From positions 20,839 to 84,838 of the forward strand of contig RDXV01000003.1 of assembly GCA_004292695.1 (NCBI GenBank): a stretch of 64,000 nt of DNA, written 5' to 3'. A program made the position numbers and the translations under genes. The notes below the pieces were generated by a model. That model searched no databases. It was not told the DNA's origin and saw only the letters and a program-made list of their open reading frames with translations. Below, one piece after another: positions 28,213-36,486 of this stretch; position 1 is the first letter of the stretch; each line of letters opens with the position of its first letter. This DNA comes from Nostocales cyanobacterium (GTDB taxonomy: Bacteria; Cyanobacteriota; Cyanobacteriia; Cyanobacteriales; Nostocaceae).

Positions 28213-28998
28213 ATGAAAACTTCATCTTTGTATCAAAGGTTAACTTGCAACACCGCAATAGCTTTAGCAACAGTAACTTTGAGTTTATCTCTCGGTAACA
28301 TCAGTGCATTTGCACAAAACAAACTCACCATTTCCGTACCAGACTTTAAAAATGAGACTACCTGGTGGTGGTGGCGCAATGGTACATCCACGCAGTTAGC
28401 GGATGCTTTAAGTAATGAATTAACATCCACAGGTAAATTTACCGTTGTTGAACGACAAAAATTAGGAGAGGTAATTTCCGAACAAGAACTTGCGGAATTA
28501 GGTTTAGTTCGCAAAGAAACCGCAGCGAAAAAGGGAGAACTGACAGGTGCGAAATATATTATTTTAGGTAAAGTAACATCCTATGAAGAGGGTGTTGAGG
28601 AAGAATCTAGTGGTGCAAGCGTCGGTGGTTTACGTTTAGGACCTTTAAGTTTTGGTGGTGGTAATCGTCAAAATAAACAAAAAGCCTATATAGCCATTGA
28701 TTTACGTGTAGTAGATTCTAGCACCGGTGAAGTAGTATATGCACGTACAGTTGAAGGACGCGCTACCAGTGAGTCAGAAAGTAGTGCTGGTTCTGTAGGT
28801 CTTTTTGGTGTGAATATTGGTGGTGATAAACAAACCAGTAGTAAAGCGCCTGTAGCAAAAGCACTGAGAGCGGGTTTAATAGAAATTACTAATTATCTCA
28901 GTTGTGTGATGGTAGAAAAGGGTAGTTGTGTAGCTGAGTATGAACAAAAAGAACAGCGCCGTCGTGAAAATACTCAAAAAATCTTAGAACTGGAATAA
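28213..28998 (+). CDS. CsgG-like secreted protein
   Basis: 261 residues. A signal peptide with cleavage near ISAFA is followed by a CsgG/curli-assembly domain: LTISVPDFKN, LADALSNELTSTGKFTVVERQKLGEVISEQEL, AKYIILGKVTSYEEG, then AIDLRVVDSSTGEVVYARTVEGRA. Unlike CsgG itself there is no lipobox cysteine after the signal peptide, so it is probably periplasmic and not a lipid-anchored pore. Four tryptophans in a row (51-54) are unusual. A C-terminal helix rich in E, Q and R follows. Confidence 0.75.
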   Translation: MKTSSLYQRLTCNTAIALATVTLSLSLGNISAFAQNKLTISVPDFKNETTWWWWRNGTSTQLADALSNELTSTGKFTVVERQKLGEVISEQELAELGLVRKETAAKKGELTGAKYIILGKVTSYEEGVEEESSGASVGGLRLGPLSFGGGNRQNKQKAYIAIDLRVVDSSTGEVVYARTVEGRATSESESSAGSVGLFGVNIGGDKQTSSKAPVAKALRAGLIEITNYLSCVMVEKGSCVAEYEQKEQRRRENTQKILELE

Positions 28999-29045
28999 AT
29001 AGGTTTTAGCCAACAAATTGTGAGCAAATAAATAGCAAATTAGAT

Positions 29046-29071
29046 AGACGTTCACAAGGAACGTCTTTTTT
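29046..29071. terminator. Rho-independent terminator of the CsgG-like gene
   Basis: AGACGTTC and GAACGTCT form a perfect 8-bp stem with a 5-base loop, followed by TTTTT. It lies between two convergent genes. Confidence 0.9.
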
Positions 29072-29072
29072 A

Positions 29073-31748
29073 TTAAATATTCATTTGTTGTCGTTGATAA
29101 AGTGACCAGTATAAACCCTTTTGTTGTAATAACTCTGTGTGTGTACCCCGTTCAGCAACGATACCTTTTTCCATGACTAAAATTAAATCTGCACGTTTTA
29201 AAGGTGCGAAACGGTGAGCAATTAAAAACACGGTACGGTTAGCGGAAACTGTCTGCAAATTTTTCAATACTTGCTGTTCTGTTTCACTATCTAAAGCGCT
29301 GGTAGCTTCATCTAAAATCAAAATTGGTGCGGTGGAAAGAAACATTCTTGCTAAAGCTATCCGTTGTCTTTGTCCACCAGATAAAGCTGTACCTCTTTCA
29401 CCCACATTGTTTTCATAACCTAATGGTAATTGACTGATAAAATCATGTGCTACTGCTAGTCTAGCAGCTTCTACAACTTGTTCAGCAGTGATATCAGGAT
29501 TTCCTAAACTGATGTTTTCCAAAATTGAACCATTGAATAAAAAATCTTCTTGGAGAACTACAGAAATTTGTTGTCTTAAAGATGCTAAATCACAACTTTT
29601 CAGGTCAAAACCATCAATTAAAATTCTCCCGGATTCAATTTGATAAAGTCTTTGTAACAGTTTAGAAAGGGTACTTTTACCAGAACCGCTGCGTCCGACA
29701 ATTCCCACAAATTGACCAGGTTTGACATCAAAGGAAATTCCTTTTAATACAGGTTCAGTTTGAGGACTATAACGGAAAAATACCTGTTCAAAATTCACCT
29801 CTCCTTTTAAGGGTGGTAATACTAAACCTGTACCTGCTTCTGCTTCTGGTGCAACGTTGAGGATATCCCCAATTCTATCAACTGAAAGTAGGACTTGTTG
29901 GAGATTTTGCCATAATTGCACTAATCTTAATAAAGGTCCTGTGACTCTTCCTGATAACATTTGAAAAGCGATTAATTGACCAACTGTAAGTTGATGATCT
30001 ATCACTAATCTTGCACCAAACCAAAGTATTAATAAAGTGGAAAAATTAGTCAGAAAATCGCCAATGTTGCTACTAATATTTGATGTTGTTGAGGCTTTAA
30101 AACCAGTTCTGATAAACTTAGCAAATAAACCTTCCCAACGTTCTCTAGCGACTGGTTCAGCAGCATGAGCTTTAACAGAATGAATACCGGTAATCGTCTC
30201 TACTAAAAATGATTGACTATCCGCACTGCGGTTAAAGGTTTGGTTTAACCAATTTCTTAAAATGGGGGTAGCAACTATTGTTAAAGTCGCAAATAATGGA
30301 AGTACAGCTAAAGCAACAAAGGTTAAAGGAATGTTGTAATAAAACATCAATCCCAGGTAAACAACAGCAAAGATACTATCAAGAATTACTGTTAATGCAG
30401 TACCTGTTAAAAATTGACGAATTTGTTCTAATTCTTGGACTCTAGCTACTGTGTCTCCAACTCTGCGGGATTCAAAATAAGCTAGGGGTAAACGCATTAA
30501 ATGACGGAAAAGTTGAGCGGATAAACTCAAATCTAAACGTCGTGCGGTGTGGGTAAAAATGAATAGTCTGAGGATACCTAAAACAGATTCAAAAACAGCA
30601 ACTAATAATAAAGCAATGGCCATAACATCAAGAGTTGCTAAACTCTCCTGTACCATGACTTTATCAATAATTACTTGGGTAATTAATGGTGAAGTTAAAC
30701 CTAATAATTGTAGGGTAAAAGAAGCGAGTAATACTTCACCTAATAATTTGCGATATTTCCAAACTGCGGGAGTAAACCAAGAAAGATTAAACTTTTCCTG
30801 TTGAGAAATTAATTCAACTTGCCATAATTCACCATTCCAAGATGATTCTACTACGGATTGGGTTAAATATTCACAGGTTTGATTTAAGGGATTGGCAATA
30901 ATTAAACAATTACCTTTCATCCCATACGCGACAACCCAATTATTAATTTCTTCAGAATTCCACTGTAATAAAGCTGGAAAAGATAATTGTCTTAATTCTT
31001 TCCAACTTATCTGTAATTTACGCAAAGATAAACCTAATTTCTCTGCGGTTTCTGTGACATTCTTCGGTTTTTGTCCGCGCAGTTGACGTTGTACCCATTC
31101 TAATTGCACTCCATTGTTTAAATATTGCGCTACCATTGTTAAACAAGCAGCAGCAGTATTTACACTAATGATAAATGGGTATTCAGAAACTACGGGTTTA
31201 GGTGGAGATGGTGGAACACTAACAGATAATTTTGTTTTACTCAAACTTTCTGTTTGTTCCTGTTTATTACTGTCACCTGTCACCTGTTGACTGTCACCTT
31301 TATTATGCCAAAATTCATCAAGTTTAGAATTTTGAAAGTTTTTCCAAATTGATGATTTCCAACACAAAACTACAACTTCTTTACTAGCAGAAACAGCTTT
31401 ACAGTTAGTATATAGAGGTTGTAAATTTCCAAACCATTCACCATCTTGTAAGGTGGCTACAGGTTGACTATTTTGATCTCGTAACCGGACTTTACCAGTA
31501 ATAATTAAAAACTGGTGTTCTCCTGTTTCTTCTGACCAAATTTTTTCCCCAAGTTGATATTGACAAACTTCTAATTGGTTTTTTAATTCTGCTATTTCTT
31601 CAGAATTTAACCAGGATAATGGCGGTTGTTCCCAATGTAAAGCATCTAACACATTGATTCGTAAATTTTGATGATTCAATTGATAATTAGTTATAGTTAG
31701 TTGACTTGTAATTTTACGGTCAGGTTTTGAATTTTCTCCCCTATCCAT
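29073..31748 (-). CDS. ABC exporter with cNMP-binding and inactive C39-like domains
   Basis: 891 residues. Order: a cyclic-nucleotide-binding-like domain (about 33-135), a polar linker containing STRR-encoded residues (about 150-185), a C39 peptidase-like domain (190-300), a six-helix membrane domain (325-610) and an ATPase domain with GRSGSGKST, LSGGQRQRIALAR and ILILDEATSALD. In the C39 region the catalytic Cys, His and Asp positions read T198, N270 and N286, so it should bind but not cut substrates, like HlyB. It exports peptides or proteins. Its start overlaps the PpiC gene by 52 bp; a GTG at codon 33 is an alternative start. No HlyD gene is adjacent. Confidence 0.85.
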   Translation of the reverse strand: MDRGENSKPDRKITSQLTITNYQLNHQNLRINVLDALHWEQPPLSWLNSEEIAELKNQLEVCQYQLGEKIWSEETGEHQFLIITGKVRLRDQNSQPVATLQDGEWFGNLQPLYTNCKAVSASKEVVVLCWKSSIWKNFQNSKLDEFWHNKGDSQQVTGDSNKQEQTESLSKTKLSVSVPPSPPKPVVSEYPFIISVNTAAACLTMVAQYLNNGVQLEWVQRQLRGQKPKNVTETAEKLGLSLRKLQISWKELRQLSFPALLQWNSEEINNWVVAYGMKGNCLIIANPLNQTCEYLTQSVVESSWNGELWQVELISQQEKFNLSWFTPAVWKYRKLLGEVLLASFTLQLLGLTSPLITQVIIDKVMVQESLATLDVMAIALLLVAVFESVLGILRLFIFTHTARRLDLSLSAQLFRHLMRLPLAYFESRRVGDTVARVQELEQIRQFLTGTALTVILDSIFAVVYLGLMFYYNIPLTFVALAVLPLFATLTIVATPILRNWLNQTFNRSADSQSFLVETITGIHSVKAHAAEPVARERWEGLFAKFIRTGFKASTTSNISSNIGDFLTNFSTLLILWFGARLVIDHQLTVGQLIAFQMLSGRVTGPLLRLVQLWQNLQQVLLSVDRIGDILNVAPEAEAGTGLVLPPLKGEVNFEQVFFRYSPQTEPVLKGISFDVKPGQFVGIVGRSGSGKSTLSKLLQRLYQIESGRILIDGFDLKSCDLASLRQQISVVLQEDFLFNGSILENISLGNPDITAEQVVEAARLAVAHDFISQLPLGYENNVGERGTALSGGQRQRIALARMFLSTAPILILDEATSALDSETEQQVLKNLQTVSANRTVFLIAHRFAPLKRADLILVMEKGIVAERGTHTELLQQKGLYWSLYQRQQMNI
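31270..31301 (-). repeat. STRR heptads inside a coding sequence
   Basis: CTGTCAC-type heptads occur in frame within the linker of the ABC exporter and encode a segment around GDSQQVTGDSN. The same heptad family fills the atpB-atpE gap (7783-7851). Confidence 0.8.
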
Positions 31749-32455
31749 TTCTCAAATAGTTCTGTTTGTAGTGATTGTTTTAGTTGATTATTTTCTAAAG
31801 ATGCTGGTATAATGCTCTCTAATCTGAATAAACTAAAAAGTCCTTCTAGTTCGATTGGTCCAATTAATTCTCCTGGGTTAGCCGCATCTATGGGCGCTCT
31901 TAAAATATCTGGTAAACTCCCTCTGCTAATTGGTCCCATCATCCCGTTAAAGGTTTTTTCTTCAGCTACAGAATATTCTTTTGCTAGTTGTTCAAAGCTA
32001 CTTCCTTCTTCAATTTGGGTACGTAATTCTTCTATAAGTTCACGGTTATCAACCATGATTCTAGATAGTACAACTCGATCTAAATAAATCTTTCTTTCAA
32101 TGAAATATTCTGGTAATTTTGGTTCAGTAATTACCGCTTTAAGTTTTTCTAATTTGAAACTAAAGGTGACAGATTCATAAAATGTTGCATAGTCACTACC
32201 ATTGTTTTGTAACCAGTTTTTAAACTGTTCTGGATCTGTGAGTTGGTTTCTGAGGCGAAAGTCAATTATTGACTGTTCAATTAGTGCGGTACTAACATCT
32301 ATATCGTTTCTAGTAGCTATTTCTGTTTCTAAAATGTGTTGACGCAGAACATCACTAATAAACTGATTGAGTTTACCGGATACTTGTAGATACTTGACTA
32401 CTTGCGCTAGTTCAATTTGTTTGTCGTTAATTGTAAGAAATGATGAAGATTCCAT
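31697..32455 (-). CDS. PpiC/SurA-like peptidyl-prolyl isomerase
   Basis: 252 residues. The N-terminal helical chaperone region (about 1-125, LRQHILETEIATRNDIDVS) is followed by a parvulin-like domain (about 128-225: VVLSRIMVDNRELIEELRTQIEEGSSFEQLAKEYS, GMMGPISRGSLPD, GPIELEGLFSLFRLE). There is no signal peptide, so it acts in the cytoplasm. In cyanobacteria such proteins are commonly paired with C39-type exporters, probably to keep cargo unfolded. It is directly upstream of and overlaps the exporter gene, so co-expression is likely. Confidence 0.85.
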   Translation of the reverse strand: MESSSFLTINDKQIELAQVVKYLQVSGKLNQFISDVLRQHILETEIATRNDIDVSTALIEQSIIDFRLRNQLTDPEQFKNWLQNNGSDYATFYESVTFSFKLEKLKAVITEPKLPEYFIERKIYLDRVVLSRIMVDNRELIEELRTQIEEGSSFEQLAKEYSVAEEKTFNGMMGPISRGSLPDILRAPIDAANPGELIGPIELEGLFSLFRLESIIPASLENNQLKQSLQTELFEKWIGEKIQNLTVKLQVN

Positions 32456-32633
32456 GAATTTAATATGATGAATAAAACACTAAAAATCTATACAGGTTTT
32501 CCAGGCAATAATAGATAAAACAGTAGAAAAATAAGGTTCATGATGATAAAGATTTGGTGAATTATTTATATCAAAAATAAATAATCATCAAGTTAGCATT
32601 CATGGGATAAGTTGATGCTGTTAATTATGAACA

Positions 32634-32669
32634 TAAAAAAGCAGCGATCTTACTGTAAAATCACTGCTG
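32634..32669 (-). terminator. Rho-independent terminator of the DUF92 gene
   Basis: Read on the minus strand: GCAGTGAT, loop, ATCGCTGC (one mismatch) then TTTTTT. It lies 25 bp past the stop codon of the gene at 32694-33452. The remainder of the gap to 32456 is AT-rich with nothing further. Confidence 0.8.
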
Positions 32670-32693
32670 TAATAGTTAATTTATGGTAAAGTA

Positions 32694-33452
32694 TTAAACA
32701 GTTATCAATTGCCAAGTTAGTGCTAGAGAAATTGCTACAACTGCCCCAATTAGGGTATTTAAGATATTGACGACTTCGTTAGTTAACCAAGTATATTTAG
32801 ATTGTAATGTTGCACCAATAACACTTTCTAAATTTGTGGCGATAAATGCAGCAATGATACAAAAAATGATTCCCAAAATATCAATTAAATTCACACTCCA
32901 ACCAATGAAGGCGATCGCCACAGATCCGACAACACCCGCTAAAGTACCTTCTAAACTTACCGCTCCTTCTGTACCTCTAGCGACAGGTTGCAGCGTCGTA
33001 ATTAAAAAAGTGCTTTTTCCATACGCTTTACCCACCTCACTAGCGGTAGTATCTGATAATTTGGTGCTAAAACTGGCTACATAGCCCAAACATAACAAAA
33101 ACTTCAAATCAGGTGCAAGTACCACTCCCACCGCACATAAAGCCGCAATTAACGCCGAACCCCAGACATTTTCAGGACCCCTTGCACCGGATCTTTTTTC
33201 TGCAATTCCCGCAGCTTCTTTTTCTTTCATCCCAATACGGGTAACACCTGAACCGACAATAAAATAAAATCCTACTACCAAATAACCAGGACAACCCAAT
33301 GTTCCCCAAACAATTACACCCAATAACCAAGCATGAAATATTCCCGCAGGAGTGAGTAATTTTTTAGGAATTATGGCGACTATCGCTAATAAAATGGTGT
33401 TTAAACCTGCACCTATGATCCAAGGGTTGATGTCATTAAGTAAAGATAACAT
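32694..33452 (-). CDS. DUF92 membrane protein (VTE6-like)
   Basis: 252 residues, six to seven hydrophobic helices. Conserved DUF92 segments: LTPAGIFHAWLLGVIVWG, GSGVTRIGMKEKEAAGI, ENVWGSALIAALCAVG, YVASFSTKLSDTTASEVGK and EGAVSLEGTLAGVVGS. The plant homologue VTE6 is a phytyl-phosphate kinase that recycles chlorophyll phytol for tocopherol, and cyanobacterial members are presumed to act likewise in the thylakoid or plasma membrane. The substrate is from homology only. Confidence 0.85.
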   Translation of the reverse strand: MLSLLNDINPWIIGAGLNTILLAIVAIIPKKLLTPAGIFHAWLLGVIVWGTLGCPGYLVVGFYFIVGSGVTRIGMKEKEAAGIAEKRSGARGPENVWGSALIAALCAVGVVLAPDLKFLLCLGYVASFSTKLSDTTASEVGKAYGKSTFLITTLQPVARGTEGAVSLEGTLAGVVGSVAIAFIGWSVNLIDILGIIFCIIAAFIATNLESVIGATLQSKYTWLTNEVVNILNTLIGAVVAISLALTWQLITV

Positions 33453-33518
33453 TGTTAAAGAATGATAGTATTTTCAGTTTTTGATCATACTCGAATTTCC
33501 GAAATTTCCGACTGGAGT

Positions 33519-33533
33519 TTTAGCACTGCTAAA
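33519..33533. repeat. Short hairpin TTTAGC-ACT-GCTAAA
   Basis: Perfect 6-bp stem in the gap between divergent genes, related to the GGGTTTAGTATTGCTAAACCC hairpin at 57577-57597. It is probably a dispersed palindrome and not an operator. Confidence 0.4.
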
Positions 33534-33698
33534 CCTCTACAGAAATCAACATTACCCATTTTACGTATATTTTCAACATCAAACCAAAAGATTAATCAAA
33601 AAATTAATCAACAATAACCTCTGAGTTATTATTTGTCAAATTACTTAAATTACAGTAAATTAGAAATAATATTTGATTATCATTAATTCTCTAAAACC

Positions 33699-34319
33699 AT
33701 GACTCAAGCATTAGCCAAACTTGTTACCTTTGAAGAATTTGTCAACTGGCTACCTGAAAATTCTGGAGTACGTTATGAATTACATAATGGAGAAATTGTA
33801 GAAATGGCACAACCTGTAGGAGAACATGAAGAAATTAAAGGATTTACAACAATTAAACTTAGTGCATTAATTGACAGATTAGAACTTCCTTATCTTATCC
33901 CCAATCAAGCTATAGTTAGACCTGAAGGTAAAGATTCTGGTTATTTTCCAGATGTGTTGGTCTTAAACCGGGCAAATTTAAAGAATGAAGCATTATGGAA
34001 AAAACAATCAATTATCAGTTTAGGTGCATCCATACCTTTAGTAATTGAAATTGTCTCAACTAACTGGCGCGATGATTATTATTTAAAATATGCCGATTAT
34101 GAAGAAATGGGAATTGCTGAATATTGGATTATAGATTATGCAGCCTTGGGAGGACGTAATTTTTTAGGAAATCCCAAACAACCAACAATTTGTATTTGTA
34201 ATTTAGTTGATGGAGAATATCAGATTAGTAAGTTTAGAGAAAATGATCATGTAATTTCTCAAACTTTTCCAGACTTAAAATTAACTGCAAATCAGATTTT
34301 TCAAGTTGGAATAGTTTAG
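33699..34319 (+). CDS. Uma2 family (DUF820) PD-(D/E)XK protein
   Basis: 206 residues. Typical Uma2: N-terminal FEEFVNWLPENSGVRYELHNGEIVEM, then GYFPDVLVLNR for the PD motif and PLVIEIVSTNWRDDYYLKYADYEEMGIAEYWIIDY for the acidic residue and conserved helix. Probable nuclease fold, unknown function. It is only distantly similar to the copy at 27370, so a recent local duplication is unlikely. Confidence 0.88.
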   Translation: MTQALAKLVTFEEFVNWLPENSGVRYELHNGEIVEMAQPVGEHEEIKGFTTIKLSALIDRLELPYLIPNQAIVRPEGKDSGYFPDVLVLNRANLKNEALWKKQSIISLGASIPLVIEIVSTNWRDDYYLKYADYEEMGIAEYWIIDYAALGGRNFLGNPKQPTICICNLVDGEYQISKFRENDHVISQTFPDLKLTANQIFQVGIV

Positions 34320-34338
34320 ATTTGCAGTTAATATAAGG

Positions 34339-35130
34339 TTATTCTGATTCTTTTTTATTTTGCTGTTTTATCGCTTGTTGCACTGTTTCAATATCTAATT
34401 CCAGTGCTTCCGCAATTTGTTCTACACTCAACCCCATTTTCAAAAGACGAGGTATGGTTTTTAATTTTGTTGCTAGTTCTGTTTCTTGCTCAACTTCTTG
34501 ATAAAATCGAGTTTGTCGCCATTCTGTTAATCCAAACATTGCTTCTAACTCCTGACGGGTATAGGTGGAAAACTTGTAAATTAGCATCCTTTCTACTAAT
34601 TCTAAAAGATAACGACTCTTAGCCGCATCTGCTTGTTGTACTAAACTAATTAAACTTCTCGCTGTTTCTACTGCTTCATCTTCTGGGGAAACTACTAATT
34701 TAATAATTCCTAAACCAATGGAAGATGATGTATCTGTTAATTCATCTAAATAAATTACATGAATTTGTCCATTTTGCAGTGAAGTTTGATAAGCGAAGGG
34801 AATACCAGGATCAAGACTTCGTTTAGCCCACAATACTACAGCTTGCCATTTTTTATCAGGTTTATACTGGTTTAAATAGAGAAATACTTCAGTAATTGAT
34901 CGCCAGTATAAATTATCATCACCTTGAAATTGAACTTCGACAAAATAAATGGGATCTTCTGGGTATTCTGGTTTGGGTAGAAATACCCCATCTATGCGTC
35001 GTGCTAGTTCTTTTATTTCCACTGATGAAAATTCATAGTGTGTAGCTAGTTGGGTTGGTTTTTCCAGCAGTTCAAATAAGACGCTGGGGAGGTTTTGCAG
35101 GAGGGTGTAAAATATGGTGTCTGTCTTCAT
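34339..35130 (-). CDS. DUF2887 / Rpn-family PD-(D/E)XK protein
   Basis: 263 residues. The pattern MKTDTIFYTLLQNLPSVLFELL, KELARRIDGVFLP and PIYFVEVQFQGDDNLYWRS is diagnostic of DUF2887, a branch of the Rpn/transposase-like nuclease superfamily, with D and ExQ as likely metal-site residues. The C-terminal LKMGLSVEQIAEALELDIETVQQAI is the usual small HTH-like tail. These proteins are numerous in cyanobacteria and promote recombination in E. coli relatives; the role here is unknown. Confidence 0.85.
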   Translation of the reverse strand: MKTDTIFYTLLQNLPSVLFELLEKPTQLATHYEFSSVEIKELARRIDGVFLPKPEYPEDPIYFVEVQFQGDDNLYWRSITEVFLYLNQYKPDKKWQAVVLWAKRSLDPGIPFAYQTSLQNGQIHVIYLDELTDTSSSIGLGIIKLVVSPEDEAVETARSLISLVQQADAAKSRYLLELVERMLIYKFSTYTRQELEAMFGLTEWRQTRFYQEVEQETELATKLKTIPRLLKMGLSVEQIAEALELDIETVQQAIKQQNKKESE

Positions 35131-35207
35131 TTTTAGTGAGAAGCAGAGTGTAAACTTTTGTCAGTTTACAATAATCAATGGAGAAATTTATTACTATATT
35201 ACGATTG

Positions 35208-35621
35208 TTAAATTAACTGATTTTTTAATTCTTGAGGTGACATAACTAAAATAGGTGAACCCTCAAATCCATTTGCATCACGAGTAACAATTGCCTCCAA
35301 CCCCCATTTAATCGCAGATGCTACTTGTACCGCATCTTCAAAGTCAGTTAATTTTAATTCTATAGCTTGCTCAAGCACTGCACGATCTACTGTACAAACC
35401 TCCATTAATTCTAATAATTGAGTTACTGCTGTAATTGCAATTTCAGAACTTTTAGTATGTCGTCCAACCAAGTAATGCACATCTGTTATTGTTGTCGCTG
35501 AAATAAATCCTTCAATTTGTCCTAATTCAACTGCTTCTAGTAAAAATGCAGCATTAGTTACAAAAGGTTCACGCGCTAACAAAGCATCTAATAAAACATT
35601 AGTATCAAATAGAATTTTCAT
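35208..35621 (-). CDS. PIN-domain toxin (PIN_3 type)
   Basis: 137 residues. PIN acidic residues: D6 in LFDTNVLLDALLAREPF, D47 in TTITDVHYL, D93 or D96 in LTDFEDAVQVASA, and D115 in IVTRDANGF. The DxHYL variant and the EDAVQ motif mark the PIN_3/COG-type subgroup. Its ATG overlaps the upstream antitoxin stop by one base, indicating translational coupling. Confidence 0.85.
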   Translation of the reverse strand: MKILFDTNVLLDALLAREPFVTNAAFLLEAVELGQIEGFISATTITDVHYLVGRHTKSSEIAITAVTQLLELMEVCTVDRAVLEQAIELKLTDFEDAVQVASAIKWGLEAIVTRDANGFEGSPILVMSPQELKNQLI

Positions 35622-35857
35622 TATAAATATTTTTGCGCCAATCTTTCATTTAGTAAAGTTTTCACCTCTTCATCTGTAGGTGGTGGTGTGTCTGTTTTGG
35701 CAATACCAATTAAACTTGCAGCTAAACCTTTTGGTTTTGTAGCTGAATGTGTTTTTGGTAGGAGAGAGCGAGTTAAAAAATTGATTAATTGTCTACGTTC
35801 TTCGACAGATAATTTGAGTGCTTGATCTTGAAATTCATCTAAGGTCATAATAATCAT
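35621..35857 (-). CDS. Antitoxin partner of the PIN_3 toxin
   Basis: 78 residues; translation may start three codons later at MTLDEFQDQ. The N-terminal helix (ALKLSVEERRQLINFLTRSL) and the acidic C-terminus (TPPPTDEEVKTLLNERLAQKYL) are typical of short antitoxins that wrap a PIN toxin. Its gene directly precedes and overlaps the toxin gene by one base. Confidence 0.75.
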   Translation of the reverse strand: MIIMTLDEFQDQALKLSVEERRQLINFLTRSLLPKTHSATKPKGLAASLIGIAKTDTPPPTDEEVKTLLNERLAQKYL

Positions 35858-35944
35858 CTCTAAATATATAGCACTATTTTATTTTAATATATTGGAATGG
35901 CGTTATAGTAAAAAACTTCAAAAACTATTTTCATAATCAAAAAT

Positions 35945-36110
35945 TATCAACCCCTTCAATAACAAAGACTCTTTCAGGAGTCCTCGCCAAAAAACAAATT
36001 TTGGTATTCAGAACGTCTTTACCGGATTTCCTCGACCTTTAAGGTAACGGGATGTCATGTTTAAACCATGTCTGCTACATCCTATGTATTTATTATAGCT
36101 TATAAAGTTG
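35945..36110 (-). mobile_element. Palindrome-rich remnant, possibly an IS200/IS605-type end
   Basis: Read on the minus strand, the block contains ACCTTAAAGGT within CCGTTACC...GGTAAAG, then GACTCCTGAAAGAGTC (35967-35982 on the map), ending near GAAGGGGTTGAT. Compact hairpins of this kind occur at the right ends of TnpB-bearing IS605-family elements. No transposase frame is present. The assignment rests on general resemblance only. Confidence 0.35.
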
Positions 36111-36171
36111 GTTTTTACGAAAAGGTGATCGCTTGGCAATTTACCAACTCCTCATAAAAATGGCGATATCA

Positions 36172-36372
36172 CTAACACTGATATCTATCTCTTATATGGT
36201 TATGGTAATACGTTCCCTTAGAATCAGCTAATAACAAACCTTCATATATATCTTTTGGAACATTACAGAAGTCGTATGTTCCTCTTTTAGTGAATTGAAT
36301 TTTCATACGCCTAGTTGTTTCATCATATCCAACAGCACTGATGGCTCTTGATCTTAATGGCTGCATATTCAT
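36172..36372 (-). CDS. KTSC-domain protein
   Basis: 66 residues; MQPLRS at codon 3 is an alternative start. Matches the KTSC domain: RSRAISAVGYDETTRRMKIQF, GTYDFCNVPKDIYEGLLLADSKGTYYHNHI. KTSC domains are small stand-alone or fused modules, often near nuclease or phage genes, and may bind nucleic acid. The gene is isolated between the remnant above and the ImmA-type regulator. Confidence 0.8.
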   Translation of the reverse strand: MNMQPLRSRAISAVGYDETTRRMKIQFTKRGTYDFCNVPKDIYEGLLLADSKGTYYHNHIRDRYQC

Positions 36373-36486
36373 TTTGTTATCTCCATCGGGATGAATAAAA
36401 ACTATTCTTTAGTATACACATATTTTATCTATCAGATACCAAATATGGATAAGAATTTACGCAGATCAATTAAACATGATGTATCA

